Origin: Silene conica
Taxonomy: Eukaryota > Streptophyta > Magnoliopsida > Caryophyllales > Caryophyllaceae
Assembly (NCBI GenBank): GCA_029255685.2
Contig: CM055313.2
Location: forward strand, 28,516,579 to 28,580,578
Reading direction: 5' to 3'
DNA length: 64,000 bases
Below the pieces are notes generated by a model. The model was not told where the DNA came from. It saw nothing but the letters and a program-made list of their open reading frames with translations, and did no database searches. The first letter of the stretch is position 1. The number at the start of each line of letters is the position of its first letter. Shown here in pieces: positions 43,087-56,300 of this stretch. The position numbers and the translations under genes are program-made.

Positions 43087-46000
43087 TGTAAAACCCCTCG
43101 CGAAAGCGGAAAAATAAAACACACAAAGTACTAAATATGCAGCGGAATTAAAACTTTTTAAACATAAACATCATGCGAGGTGAAATAAAACTGAAACAGA
43201 AACTGATATAAACAAAAATAGATAAGTATAACAGTTCTAAGTACGAAAACCAAATATATACAAAGCCTGGGATGGAACATCCCTACAGGCACAAAACACG
43301 AAATGTATCAAAACTAAGAGTCTAGCTAATCGATGAAGTGTAAGTCATATGATGAAAGGATCATCACTCGCTAGCTCTCAAGTGAACCCCGTCCAATCCT
43401 GCATGTAACTACATACATGAAAGCATGTACGCCACAATCAGTGGGGAGTGACTAGAGTTCTCCTAGCCACCTTTTGTAACGACATGTAACAAGTAAAGCA
43501 AACAGAATACTCCAGCATATATAAACATGTGAAGTATAACAATATCTCAATAACTGATCATCAACTATTATGCAATCACTAATGCACGGCTCTCAACCAA
43601 CTTCATTAACCGTTTGGAAGGAGAGCCGGTTTCCCTACTGGTTACCCAGTCGGGGGGTCTTTCAGTCCAACTATTTATGAAACCGATCAAAGAGTCATCC
43701 AATGCCTTGGATGAACAAACTATAACTCAAGTACATAATCATTAACCTCATCATGCATGTCTGACACTGTACCAATCTCAAGGCAAGCAGATATAAAACA
43801 AACACTAGTAATGGTCCAGAGGTGAACTTAACACATATCCCACTACCAAACAATGTCGGGTCTAGAGGTGAACTTCACACATATCCCAACATGCAATTCA
43901 AGTAAAGGGGCCAGAGGTGAACTTAACACATATCCCTATACATACAATTCAAGAAAAGGGTCCAGAGGTGAACTTAACACATATCCCTAATCATCCATAA
44001 GCAAAGGGTCCAGAGGTGAACTTAACACATATCTCAATGCTACAAACAAGTATTGGGTCCAGAGGTGAACTTAACACATATCCCAATACACAGCTATCGC
44101 ACACTGGGTCCAGAGGTGAACTTAACACATAGCCCGTGTACGACAACCGATCACGCGTCAGGTCCGGAGGTGAACTTAACACATATCCTGACACGCCACA
44201 AGCAAAACACGTAACGGGTCCAAAGGTTAACTTAACACATATCCCAACACGCGACATACAAAACACGTAATGGGTCCAGAGGTGAACTTAACACATATCC
44301 CATCACGCGACATACAACTCAACCATTAACATCCAAAGATAGAAACTAACCTATAGCTCTAACTTCTTAAACCACTAAACAACACTTAATTGATCCCGGG
44401 AACTAAGACGAGGGAGAGCCGGTTTCCCTTTCGGTTACACGACCGGGGGGTCTCTATCCTCACTCCATTCCCGTACCCAATATAGTGTCGCCCATCCTCC
44501 GGGGACCTCAAACACTTATCAAAGGTACAAGAAACGAGTTTCAATCAAAACCGAACAAGCCTTTGAAAGTTAAAAACAAAACAATGGGAACAAGGGCTCT
44601 CAGCCGGTCCCAGACCGTCTACCGGTCCACCGGCTTGGAGTCCCTTCCCATGCCAAACCATCGGCTGAAAAACAAGAGAGGAGGCTATCAGCCAGTGGAC
44701 CGTCCGCCGGCCAGCCGGCTGGGAGTCCCTTCCCCAAAGCCAAACTTCAAACTTACAACACGAGGAGTGACTCTCAGCCGGTGTACCGGCTGCCGGCCTG
44801 CCGGCTGGGAGTCACTTCCGATGCTATTTTCAAAACCTGAAAACCACAATAAGGATCCTGAGCCGGTCGACCGGCGGTCGACTGACCGGCTCAGAAACCC
44901 TTCTCAATTTATGAAAAATCAAAATTCCAACACAGTGACTCTAAGCCGGCCGACCGGCTGCCGGTCAGCCTGCCGGCTCAGAGGCCGCTGTACGCAAAAT
45001 CGACAATTCTCTAACAAATGCAATTCAACTCAAATCGATCCCAAACCTCTAAATTAACAACAACAATGTTTACCCATCATCACAAATCAACCAATAACAC
45101 TATCTATCAGCAATTAAACAACAAAACAATCCTCAAAACGATTATTAAATGTATCCGTCGCAAGCATGAAATTTCTGAAAAGAACTTAAAAGCATGTGAA
45201 ACATCAACAAGGCATGTAAACATTATATACACACACTCCTAGCATGATTCTAAGTCCATTGATCATAAACCTCAATCAAAATCAGAAACAATAACAAGAC
45301 CACAACAAAACTTGCTATTTTAACAAAAAGGCCGAGTTACTCGTAATCGTCACCTTAAATGCAATCCTGCTCAAAGCTCCTCCTCTATGATGAAGCTATC
45401 CACGTCCGGGTCCTCTAAGCCTTCACCTACATCACGAAAACGAGTTTTAAGGACTGAAATGCGAATCTTACAAACAAGACCACAACAAAACTTGCTATTT
45501 TAACAAAAAGGCCGAGTTACTCGTAATCGTCACCTTAAATGCAATCCCGCTCAAAGCTCCTCCTCTATGATGAAGCTATCCACGTCCGGGTCCTCTAAGC
45601 CTTCACCTACATCACGAAAACGAGTTTTAAGGACTGAAATGCGAATCTTACAAAAACAGTCCAATTTTCGAGTGAAAGGAAATGAAAAACGGAAGTGATA
45701 GATGGCTTGCAAATTCGACGAGGATTCCGAAAATGTTATTATTACCTCGATTTGATGAACGGATGAAGAAGAAAAATGGAAAAGAGGATGAAGAATTATG
45801 GAGGTTTTGTGAGGAAATGAAATGTCAGTTGTTTTGTTTTTGAGGATGACACTATGTCGACTAAAGGGTCTTATGAGGGTTTAAGGGTTGTCCTTTCCGT
45901 TTAAATGAAACGGGTTTGGATATCTTGAACGGGTTTTAAGATGTGAACTTAAGTTGCCAAGTTTGTATTCGTCTCAAGGACTTAAGGTTCTTAAGACGGA

Positions 46001-46109
46001 TCTTACTATTTACTAAAATATTTTCCGATAAGTTATTAAAATATTATCTTATTACTAGAAAATAATTAAAACCCTTAAAATATGTTTTATAAAAATACGG
46101 GCTGTTACA
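43087..46109 (-). repeat. Gypsy-1 right LTR (5' LTR)
   Basis: 3023 bp, TGTAAAACCCC...GGCTGTTACA. It carries the minisatellite (43811-44303), the GC hairpin array (44597-44983) and structured motifs (43621-43660, 44414-44453). A 180-bp segment is duplicated in tandem at 45294-45653, absent from the left LTR. Confidence 0.93.
45294..45653. repeat. 180-bp tandem duplication in gypsy-1 right LTR
   Basis: The segment starting ACAAGACCACAACAAAAC occurs at 45294 and again at 45474, almost identical. The left LTR has one copy, so the duplication arose after insertion or during its last reverse transcription. Confidence 0.9.
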
Positions 46110-47840
46110 CGATCGGCCGATTATCGGCCGAAACTAGTTTATAGTGTACAGGCAACGTCAAATGTTTTCTGTTGATTTTGAATTTTTTGCGCCCGCTTTA
46201 TCTGACTTGACCAACCATCTGTATGATTTTCGAACATTTTTATTCGAGAGCTCAGAGACCTAAAAACGTGTATTATACAGTTCATTTTCAGCAGGTTCAG
46301 GTGGTCGTAACGGGCATTTTTTATGTCGCTTTTTATACCATTTGTTCGATGTCGCATCATGAGATATCATATTCGATTCTAAACCCAAAAAACAACTATA
46401 ACTTGCTTTTATTCGATCGTCCAATTATCGCCGAAACTAGTTTATAGTGTATCGGAACCGTCAAATGTCTTCTATTGGTTATGAAATTTTTTCTGCCCGC
46501 TTTATTTGCCTCGATCAACCATCCATATGATTTTCGGACATTTTTGTCCCGGGAGCTCGAGGCTTAAGAAACGTGTATTATACACTTTAATTTGAGCCTC
46601 GGGTGTTCTTAGTGGGCCATTTTTCTTGCTGGTTTTCACACCACGTGTCTAAACTCGCATCATGAAGTATCTTATTTGATTCTAGACCCACAAAAACTAT
46701 ATAACTCGTATTTATACGATCCTCCGATTACCGGCGGAAACTAGTTTACAGTGTACCGGCAACGTCAAATGTCTTCCGTTGGTTTTGAAACTTTTTGTGC
46801 CCGTTATATCCGACTCATACAACCATCGGTTTGATTTTTGGACATTTTTGTTCAGGGAGCTCAGAGGCCTAAAAAACCTGTATTATACAATTCAATTTGA
46901 GCCGTTTGGGGATGTCGTAGCAGGCCATTTTTTGTCGGTTTTCATACCACGTGTCCGACGTCGCCTCATGAAGTATCTTGTTCTTTACTAGACCCAAGAA
47001 ACAACTATTACTCGCTCTTATACGATTGTCTGATTATCGGCCAAAACTAGTTTATAGTGTATCGACAATGTCACATGTCTTTCGTTGGTTTTGAAAGTTT
47101 TTGTGCCCAATTTATCTGACTCGATCAACCATCGCTGTGATTTTGAGACATTTTATAGAGGCCTAAAAAATTGTATTACACACTTCAATTTAAGCCGTCT
47201 CGGGTGGTCGTTGCAAGCCGTTTTTTTTCTACCGGTTTTCATACCACGTGTTTCAAGTCGCATCATGAGGTATCTTATTCGGTTCTAGACCCAAAAAACA
47301 AATATAACTCGCATTTCTATGATCCCCCAATTGTCGGCCAAAACTAGTTTATAGTGTCCCGGCAACGTCAAATGTGTTCCTTTGGTTGTGAAATTTTTTG
47401 TGCCCTCTTTACCTGACTCGATCAACTATCCGTGCGATTTCCGGACATTTTTGTTCAGAGAGCTCAGTGACCTAAAAAACTCGTATTAGACACTTCAATT
47501 TGAGCCCTTTCGGCTCGTCGTAACGTGCCATTTTTTTATGTCGATTTTCATATCAGTTGTTCGAAGTTGCATCAAGATTTATCTTATTCGAATCTAGACC
47601 AAAAAAACAACTATAACTCGCTTTTATACGATCATCTGGTTATCGTCGAAACTAGTTTATAGTGTACCAGCAACGTCAACTTTCTTCCGTTGGTTATGGA
47701 ATTTTTTGTGTCCGCTTTATCTGACACGATCAACCATCTGTTAGATTTTTGGACATTTTTGTTCCGGGAGACCAGGGGCCTAAAATACGTGTATTACACT
47801 TCAATTTGAGCCGTTTCAGGTGATCGTAGCGAGCCATTTT
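46110..47840. repeat. Satellite block B, ~303-308-bp monomers
   Basis: Continues block A across gypsy-1. The landmark CTAGTTTATAGTGTA recurs near 46134, 46437, 46740, 47048, 47345 and 47652. It ends where copia-2 begins. Confidence 0.95.
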
Positions 47841-48788
47841 TGCTGGAGCTAGTGTCCTCAACAGTTAGTGCGACAACACATATAAATCTCTTAAAGGAAC
47901 ACAGGGTATACTTTGTATTTTTAGCCAGTTGATTCACGTTAATCAATAGCGGTTGGCTTGCTAGAAAGTTTGACCTTATTTTCATACAGATGGCGGTAAT
48001 CAACTGATCCCTAGGAGTTACACCTAAAGGATGGAATCTGAGAGATATGATTAGATGAAAATGTAATCATATTGATATCCTATACTACTAAACGGTTAGT
48101 CAATGTAATGATGACATAATTATTTAATACTGATTAAATAATATTAGCTAAGACGAATTAAAATGTTAATTCGTAATTAAATATAAAATGTTATATTTAA
48201 TTATGTGTAATGAAATTAGTTAATAAAGATTAAATGATTTAATTAAATATAAAAGGTTATATTTAATTAGTGGATTATAAATATAAGATATTTATAAGAT
48301 AAAACATTACACAAGAGAGAGCGATATAACCGATTCTATAAAGATAAAATTTCGGTCTGAGCAATTTTTAAGTTGTTCAGTTGTTGTGAAGTGCTTTAGG
48401 TAGAACCAAATACTGATTTCGGGAATCCTAGTTGATGTCTAATAGCAAGGTTGTTTGCAGCTATAAATAGGACATTCACTCTGCACTTAAAGGGTACGAG
48501 TTAGACGACTACTTCTCTTTTCTCTCTCTAGTTTTCATCTTACACAAAATTAAAGGTAATTTTATAGTTTCTAGCTCAGGAAAGGTATTTCTTAGGACAT
48601 CTTGGGTGCAACGATTAGGAAGATATCAGTTTTGATATCTGATCTTAGGCCTTTGCAAGGACAGAAGGTTAATTCTTGATCGTTATCTTTGTATATTGCT
48701 CTTCGTTTATGACCATAAATCGTACATTATAAATCTGTTATAATCCTGCATATAAAGTATTGGGAATATATACGGATATTTTGCCACA
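47841..48788 (+). repeat. Copia-2 5' LTR
   Basis: About 948 bp, from TGCTGGAGC (canonical TGTTGGAG mutated) to TTTTGCCACA, directly followed by AG and the PBS. Confidence 0.85.
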
Positions 48789-48790
48789 AG

Positions 48791-48802
48791 TGGTATCAGA
48801 GC
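48791..48802 (+). other. Copia-2 primer-binding site
   Basis: TGGTATCAGAGC, two bases after the LTR. Confidence 0.92.
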
Positions 48803-50455
48803 AAAAAATTTTTTTTTCGAAATCAGGCTGTTGTATTCAATTTCTGGATTACAGCATTTTTCAAAAACGTCGCAAATAGATTAGCAACTTTTTATAGCCG
48901 CGCTTTTCCTTTTTCGTCACTTTTTCTTTCTTTTTCAGCGCTTTTTGGAAGCGTCGGAATCTGTTCCCGCCTTCATTCTTGTGTGCGACGTTTTGTTAGC
49001 AACGCTTTTTGGGGTCTTTTTGCGACGCTTTTGCGGTTTCAGCTTTTTTAAAGCGCTTGAACTTTGAGTTTTTTTCCTTCTTTTCTCTCTTTTTGTCTTG
49101 GCTATCCTTCTAATTCACGGGCTGGTTTTTTTTTTTTTTTCTTATACATTATAAAGATAATTTGTAATTTTTTGGGTGAAAAGTTCACTAAGTTTTGATA
49201 CCTAAATTATTTTAAAACGGTTTAAAATAATATTGGATTAATCATATTATACGATAATATAAATATGTTGTTTGATTAAATTATGAGAATAAGTCGGAAT
49301 TATCACATAATTTAAATCAATAAATGGTGGTTTGGGTAAATTACTCTACATAATTATGGAATTATGTCTTGAAAGATTAATTTAAATAGTATGATGCATT
49401 ATATATATTATATTGTTGAATGAGTGAATGGTTTTATTTATAATTTCGCAATCAGTTGTATTTTGTAATACTTAGTGTGGCCTTAGTAAATTATGTTTTC
49501 GTAATGAAGGAAGCATAATTTGTGATGTATTTATGAGATCTGGAATCTCCCTTGTGTAATATTTTTTTTTACGTTTTGGGAATTAGAATGTAATAATAGG
49601 ATTTTATTATGTAATTTTTCAAATGTAATTAAGAAGACCAAGACGAAGATCGGATTGCTCACTCCCACTACATCACCAAGAAGGAACATCAAGACAAGAC
49701 AAGCTTCCAGGGTCCATTGCTGAATGAATTCCAAGTTGTATTTTTGTTCTTTTTGGTAAGATAGGCCACGCTAGGACTTGCCTTAATTCTGTTTTGTTTT
49801 TCATTCACATGTTTGTTTTGCATCATTTTTCCGCCTAAACCAAACCACCTGAATTGCATGAAAATTGACTCATATAGTATGTATGCTAGTTTGTGTCGAC
49901 ATAAAGATGTCACACGTTTTTCCCTTAAAGCCATCACCTTAGTTTATTCATTCGCGCATGCTAGATATTTGTTCACTTAAATGAATTAAAATTAAAGATG
50001 ATCGGATCTTCCTCTATAACCTAAAATTGAGATTAGTCTTTTATAAGTCAAATTACTATGAATCCCTTCTTCGTCGCCAGGCATATAGGACCTTACTCTC
50101 TATATGACCCCTTCTACGTTGGATAAGTAGTAGCTGTTGACTTATTTTACCTCAACATCATGACCCTCGTACGATCATGTGGTTGTGGTGGACTAAAGAT
50201 AGAATTTACAGAACTTTATCGACCAAGAATTCTAAATGTAGAATTAGCCAAGAGGTTGGCTTATCAATTTACTGAAATTGAGTCTTAGGATCGTTTATAT
50301 AGTTCTTGAGGAAGATCAATTATATAAATGCTCAAGTCCTCGCATTAAACTGTTTTTGTTAGACTATTTACAAAACGATGGTATGCTTATTATGTTTTAA
50401 TTTCTTCTTTACAATGTAGAATTCACCTAAACAAAACAATAATACTGCAAATATT
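48803..50455 (+). other. Copia-2 leader, non-coding
   Basis: 1.65 kb between PBS and the gag ATG. Near 48900-49060 it has repeated GCGACGCTTTT-like phrases. Near 49970-50300 it matches the copia-1 leader. It lacks the CACTCGATCGAGTG palindromes of copia-1. Confidence 0.6.
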
Positions 50456-53392
50456 ATGACTGGTCATAATGATGCCCCTATGCCTAGTGCCACACTAATA
50501 AAAGAATCCTGACTTAAGGCTTTTATGGACCACATGAATCAGTCCACGCGACTGAAAAATGATGGGTCCAACTTTGCGGACTGGGAGGCTGCATTACAGA
50601 ATGCAGTTGTAGCTGATGTTAAGCTCAAGTATTTAAGTGAGTCCTTACCACCTAACCCAAGCCCCACTGTTAGAGCTAACATATCACAAGCTTATAGTGA
50701 TTTCGTTATGGAAGCGGGTGCGATAAAGAACATACTTATTTTTGCAATGGAACCCAATTTGCAAAGACGCTTCATTTCCCATGGTGCAAATAATATTTTC
50801 ACCACGCTCACAAACAAATTTTCAAAAGCACCGATAATCGTTTCATATGAGCACATATGTCGCTTCTTCGATGCAAAACTCCAAAAGGGCCAACCAGTTA
50901 GCCCACACATTCTTAATATGATTGAGAATGTTGAGAAATTGGAGTCCCTGAAGTGCAAAATCAGTGAGAACGTAATCATTGATCAAATGCTTCATTCACT
51001 TCATGATGGTTTTTCCTTATTCAGGGCAAACTATTACATGAATGACATGAAGAAAAGTCCTCATGAGCTACACTTCCTTCTCGTACAGACCGAGAAGGAT
51101 CTTAAATTGAGTGGGAGCAAGAAGCAGGACGTTCTCATGATTTCAAAGAAGGGAAATGGTAAGGGAAAAGCTCAAGCAAAGCTAACAGTAGCTAAGCCTC
51201 CTAAATTCAAAAGGGCCGGATTTAAAAGTGGGCCTGGTGAGACAAGTAGCTCACAAGGCAAGACAAAGAGCAAATACGGTGACATTGAGTGCCACCATTG
51301 CCATAAGACTATGCATTGGAGGCGGAACTGTCCAGTGTACCGTGAGGACATAAAAGCAGGCCGCGTCCCTCCTGTTGGTATGTCATCTTATATTCATATG
51401 ATTGAGATTAACCATGCAAGTTTCGGCACTTGGGTACTTGATACCGGTTGTGGTTCTCATCTGTGTAATAATTTGCAGGGCCTAAAAAACATCACACCCC
51501 TCGCAGAGGGTGATGTGGACCTGCGAGTCGGGAATGGAGCAAAAGTTGATGCTGCTTCCATGGAACATATGTGATCCAGCTACCGAGCGAATTCGAGTTA
51601 TATCTGTATAAATGTTATTATGTACCCAGTTTATCTAAGAACATTATCTCAGTTTCCGAACTCGATAAAGACGGATTTTCATTCTTAATAATGGATAATA
51701 GCTTTATTTTCTCTTTAAATGGAATGGTTTATGGTAAAGCGGTTCCCATGAATGGTAGATATGTCTTAGATCAATCGACTGAAATATTACACATGAATTA
51801 TAAGAAAATAAAGGTTGGTGACAAAGAGAAAACATATCTATGGCACTGTCGTATGGGAGACATAAATGAGAAACGTGTAAAGCAGCTAATACAGAATGGC
51901 GCTATATCTCCATTTGATTATGAATCATTTGGCAAATGTGAATCTTGTCTTATAGGCAAAATGACTCGTATTTCCTTCAAAGGTGTTGGAATGCGCGCTG
52001 CTGACCTATTAGGCCTCGTACATATAGATGTATGTGGACCTATGTCAATCACCGCACGAGACGGCTATAGATATTTCATCACTTTCACGGACGATTTAAG
52101 TAGATACGGATATGTCTACTTAATGAAGCATAAAAGTGAATCCTTTGAGAAGTTCAAGGAATTCCAAGCGAAGGTTGAAAACCAACTGGATAGAAAGATT
52201 AAAGCACTACGATCAGATCGTGGTGGTGAGTATCTTTCGCATGAGTTTGATCAACACCTTAAAGACTGTGGTATAGTACTACAGTTAACTCCACTTGGAA
52301 CACCACAATTAAATGGTGTGTCCGAACGGAGAAATCGAACACTATTAGATATGGTTCGATCCATGATGAGTCACACAGTTGTGCCGGATTCATTATGGGG
52401 CTTTGCTCTATAGTAAGCTGCTCTTATACTTAAGCGATGTCCGTGTAAAGCTGTTGACAAGACTCCATATGAGATATGGAAGGGAACCGTCCCTAACTTG
52501 TCCGTTATTTGGGTTTGGGGCTGCGAGGCTTATGTCAAGTGGAGACACGAGGATAAGCTCGGCCCGCGATCGGTCAAGACATACTTTATTGGTTATCCAA
52601 AAGGAATGTTTGGTTATTAATTCTATTCTCCTACCGAACACCGCCTTTTTGTTGCGGCTAGTGCGAAATTCTTAGAGAAAGAGTTTCTCGAGAATTAGGC
52701 AAGTAATGGAACCTTCGATCAGTTAGAGATTCAAGAACCAACTACTGAGCAACCAATGGAGGAAAATGTTCCTTCATCTTCTGTTGCAGTCAGTATTCCT
52801 GAGGAACCCAGAAGGTGGGGGAGACACTTTATTCCTCCAGATAGATACATCGGTATGAACGAGGAACTTGACGGAGTTGACGTTTTTCTCTTAGAGAGTA
52901 ACGAACCCGTAACCTATAAAGGTGCCATGACCTGTTCCGACTCAAAGCTATGGCTTACTGCCATGCAATCCGAAATGGACTCCATGTACGAGAATGACGT
53001 ATGGCAGTTGGTTGATTCGCCTGATAAGGTACGACCTCTTCAGTGCAAATGGCTTTATAAGATAAAGCTCTTCATCGAGGGACAACCAGACACCTATAAG
53101 GCACAACTAGTGGCAAAAGGTTTCACTCAAGTGCAAGGGTTGCACTATGATGAGATCTTTGCACCCTTAGTCATGCTGCGTTCCATTCGGATTATCTTAG
53201 CGATTGCTGCATTTCATGACTATAAAATATGGCAAATGGATGTGAAAACCGCCTTCTTAAACGGTTATTTGGAGGAGGACTTAAACATGGTACAACCCGA
53301 AGGTTTCACAGATCCTAAAAATTTTAAGAAAGTTTGCAAGATTAAGCGTTCCATTTATGGACTTAAGCAAGCATTTAGGAGTTGGAATCACA
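50456..53392 (+). pseudogene. Copia-2 gag-pol, frameshifted and truncated in RT
   Basis: The inferred ATG at 50456 is followed by a TGA at 50510-50512 where copia-1 has Trp. Gag, the C-H-H-C zinc knuckle and the protease D-T-G-C follow. A frameshift near 51550 separates the protease part from the GAG-pre-integrase and integrase part, which ends at a TAG (52411-52413). A further stop lies near 52696. RT resumes at about 52756 and reaches Y-G-L-K-Q-A before satellite sequence takes over at about 53392. The Y-V-D-D motif and RNase H are absent. It cannot encode a working protein. Confidence 0.92.
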
Positions 53393-56300
53393 TGATTAAC
53401 CATCAGTGTGATTTTCGGAAATTTTTGTTCCGGGAACTCAGAGACTAAAAAATGTGTATATACACTTCAATTTGAGCTATTTCGGGTGGTTGTAGCAGGT
53501 TTTTTTTTATGTCGGTTTTCATACCATTTTTCCAAAGTCGCATCATGAGATATCTTATTCGATTCTAGATTTAAAAAGGAAAAAAACCCGCTTTTACACG
53601 ATCGTCCGATTTTGGCCAAAACTAGTTTATAGTGTACCGGCAACGTTTAATGTCTTTCTTTGGCTTTGAATTCTTTTGTGCCCGCTTTATCTGACTCGAT
53701 CAACAATCCGCGTAATTTTAGGAGATTTTTGTACCGAAAGCTCATGGCCTAAAAAACGGGTATTTTACACTTTAATTTGATCCCGTTTTCGTTTGTCGTA
53801 GCGAGCTATATTTTTTTCTTCCGGTTTTCATACCACGAGTATGAAGTCGCGTAATGAGGTATCTTATTCGACTCTAAACCCAAAAACAACTATAACTCGC
53901 TTTTATATGATCGCCCGATTATCGGCTGAAACTAGTTTATAGTGTACCGACAACGTCAAATGTCTTCCGTTGGTTTTGAAATTCTTTGTGTCCATTTTAT
54001 CTGACTTGATCAATCATACGTTTCATTTACAGACATATTTTTCCAGTGCTCACAGGCCTAAAAAGTGTATTTCGAGTAGTCGTAGTGGGCCATTTTTATG
54101 CTGCCAATTTTCATACCACGTGTCCGAAGTCGCATAATGGGGTATGTTATTCGATTCTAGACGCAAAAAACAACTATAACTTGTTTTTATACGATCGTCC
54201 GATTATCGGCCGAAACTAGTTTATAGTGTACCATCAACGTAAAATGTCTTCCGCTGGTTTTAAAAATTTTGTTACTGCTTTATCTCACTCGATCAACCAT
54301 CCGTTTGATTTTCGGACTTTTTTTTGTTTTGAGAGCTCATAGGCCTAAAAAACGTGTATTATAAACTTCAATTTTAGCCGTTTCGGAAGGTCTTAGTAGG
54401 CCAATTTTTTATGCCGGTTTTCATAGCACGTGTCCGAAGTTGCATCACGGGGTAACTTATTCGATTCTTGACCCAAAAAACAACTATAACTCGCTTTTAT
54501 ACGTTCGTCTGATTAGCGGCCGGACCTAGTTTATAGTGTACTAGGAACGTCAAATGTCTTCCGTTGGTTTTGAAAGTTATTGTGCCCGCTTTATCTGACT
54601 TGATCAACCATCCGTGTGATTTTCGGACAATTTTGTTCCGGGAGCTCAGAGACCAAAAAGTGTGTATATAGACTTCAATTTGAGCTGTTTCGGGTGGTTG
54701 TAGCGGGCTATTTTTTATGTCGGTTTTCATACCACTTTTCCAAAGTCGCATCATGAGATATCTTATTCGATTCTAGATTTAAAAAGGAAAAAAAACCGCT
54801 TTTACACGATCGTCCGATTTTGGCCGAAACTAGTTTATAGTGTACCGGCAACGTTTAATGTCTTTATTTGGCTTTGAATTCTTTTGTGCCCGCTTTATCT
54901 GACCCGATCAACAATCCGCGTAATTTTAGGAGATTTTTGTACCGAGAGCTCATGGCCTAAAAAACGGGTATTTTACACTTTAATTTGATCCCGTTTTCGT
55001 TGGTCGTAGCGAGCTATATTTTTTTCTTCCGGTTTTCATACCACGAGTATGAAGTCGCGTAATGAGGTATCTTATTCGACTCTAAACCCAAAAACAACTA
55101 TAACTCGCTTTTATATGATCGCCCGATTATCGGCTGAAACTAGTTTATAGTGTACCGACAACGTCAAATGTCTTCCGTTGGTTTTGAAATTCTTTGTGTC
55201 CATTTTATCTGACTTGATCAATCATACGTTTCATTTACAGACATATTTTTCCAGTGCTCACAGGCCTAAAAAGTGTATTTCGAGTAGTCGTAGTGGGCCA
55301 TTTTTATGCTGCCAATTTTCATACCACGTGTCCGAAGTCGCATAATGGGGTATGTTATTCGATTCTAGACGCAAAAAACAACTATAACTTGTTTTTATAC
55401 GATCGTCCGATTATCGGCCGACACTAGTTTATAGTGTACCATCAACGTAAAATGTCTTCCGCTGGTTTTAAAAATTTTGTTACTGCTTTATCTCGATCAA
55501 CCATCCGTTTGATTTTCGGACTTTTTTTTGTTTTGAGAGCTCATAGGCCTAAAAAAACGTGTATTATAAACTTCAATTTTAGCCGTTTCGGAAGGTCTTA
55601 GTAGGCCAATATTTTATGCCGATTTTCATACCACGTGTCCGAAGTTGCATCACGGGGTAACTTATTCGATTCTTGACCCAAAAAACAACTATAACTCGCT
55701 TTTATACGTTCGTCTGATTTGCGGCCGGACCTAGTTTATAGTGTACTACGAACGTCAAATGTCTTCCGTTGGTTTTGAAAGTTATTGTGCCCGCTTTATC
55801 TGAGTTGATCAACCATCCGTGTGATTTTCGGACAATTTTGTTCCGGGAGCTCAGAGACCAAAAAGTGTGTGTATATAGACTTCAATTTGAGTTGTTTCGG
55901 GTGGTTGTAGAGGGCTATTTTTTATGTCGGTTTTCATACCACTTTTCTAAAGTCGCATCATGAGATATCTTATTCGATTCTAGATTTAAAAAGGAAAAAA
56001 ACCCGCTTTTACACGATCGTCCGATTTTGGCCAAAACTAGTTTATAGTGTACCGGCAACGTTTAATGTCTTTCTTTGGCTTTGAATTCTTTTGTGGCCGC
56101 TTTATCTGACTCGATCAACAATCCGCGTAATTTTAGGAGATTTTTGTACCGAGAGCTCATGGCCTAAAAAACGGGTATTTTACACTTTAATTTGATCCCG
56201 TTTTCGTTGGTCGTAGCGAGCTATATTTTTTTCTTCCGGTTTTCATACCACGTGTATGAAGTCGCGTAATGAGGTATCTTATTCGACTCTAAACCCAAAA

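Larger units (their letters stand above)
4786..46109 (-). mobile_element. Gypsy-1: Ty3/gypsy Tekay/Del-like chromovirus, multiply interrupted
   Basis: The element is flanked by TSD CGATC (4781-4785 and 46110-46114). In its own orientation the order is 5' LTR (43087-46109), tRNA-Met PBS (43073-43084), gag, protease, RT, RNase H, integrase, chromodomain-like tail, PPT, then 3' LTR (4786-16577 after removing Copia-A). This order and the C-terminal integrase tail fit the Tekay/Del chromovirus clade. The two nested insertions, Copia-A and CACTA-2, account for about 31 kb of its 41 kb. Four nonsense codons in pol and a gag frameshift mean it is not autonomous. Confidence 0.93.
47841..53392 (+). mobile_element. 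Copia-2: truncated Ty1/copia element related to copia-1
   Basis: A 5' LTR, PBS, leader, broken gag-pol and then an abrupt return to satellite inside RT. The RT end, RNase H, PPT and 3' LTR are missing, so no TSD can be tested. The protein is similar to copia-1 but clearly diverged, with several frame lesions. Its LTR start TGCTGGAGCTAGTGTCCTC aligns with the copia-1 LTR read in the same sense. Confidence 0.9.
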
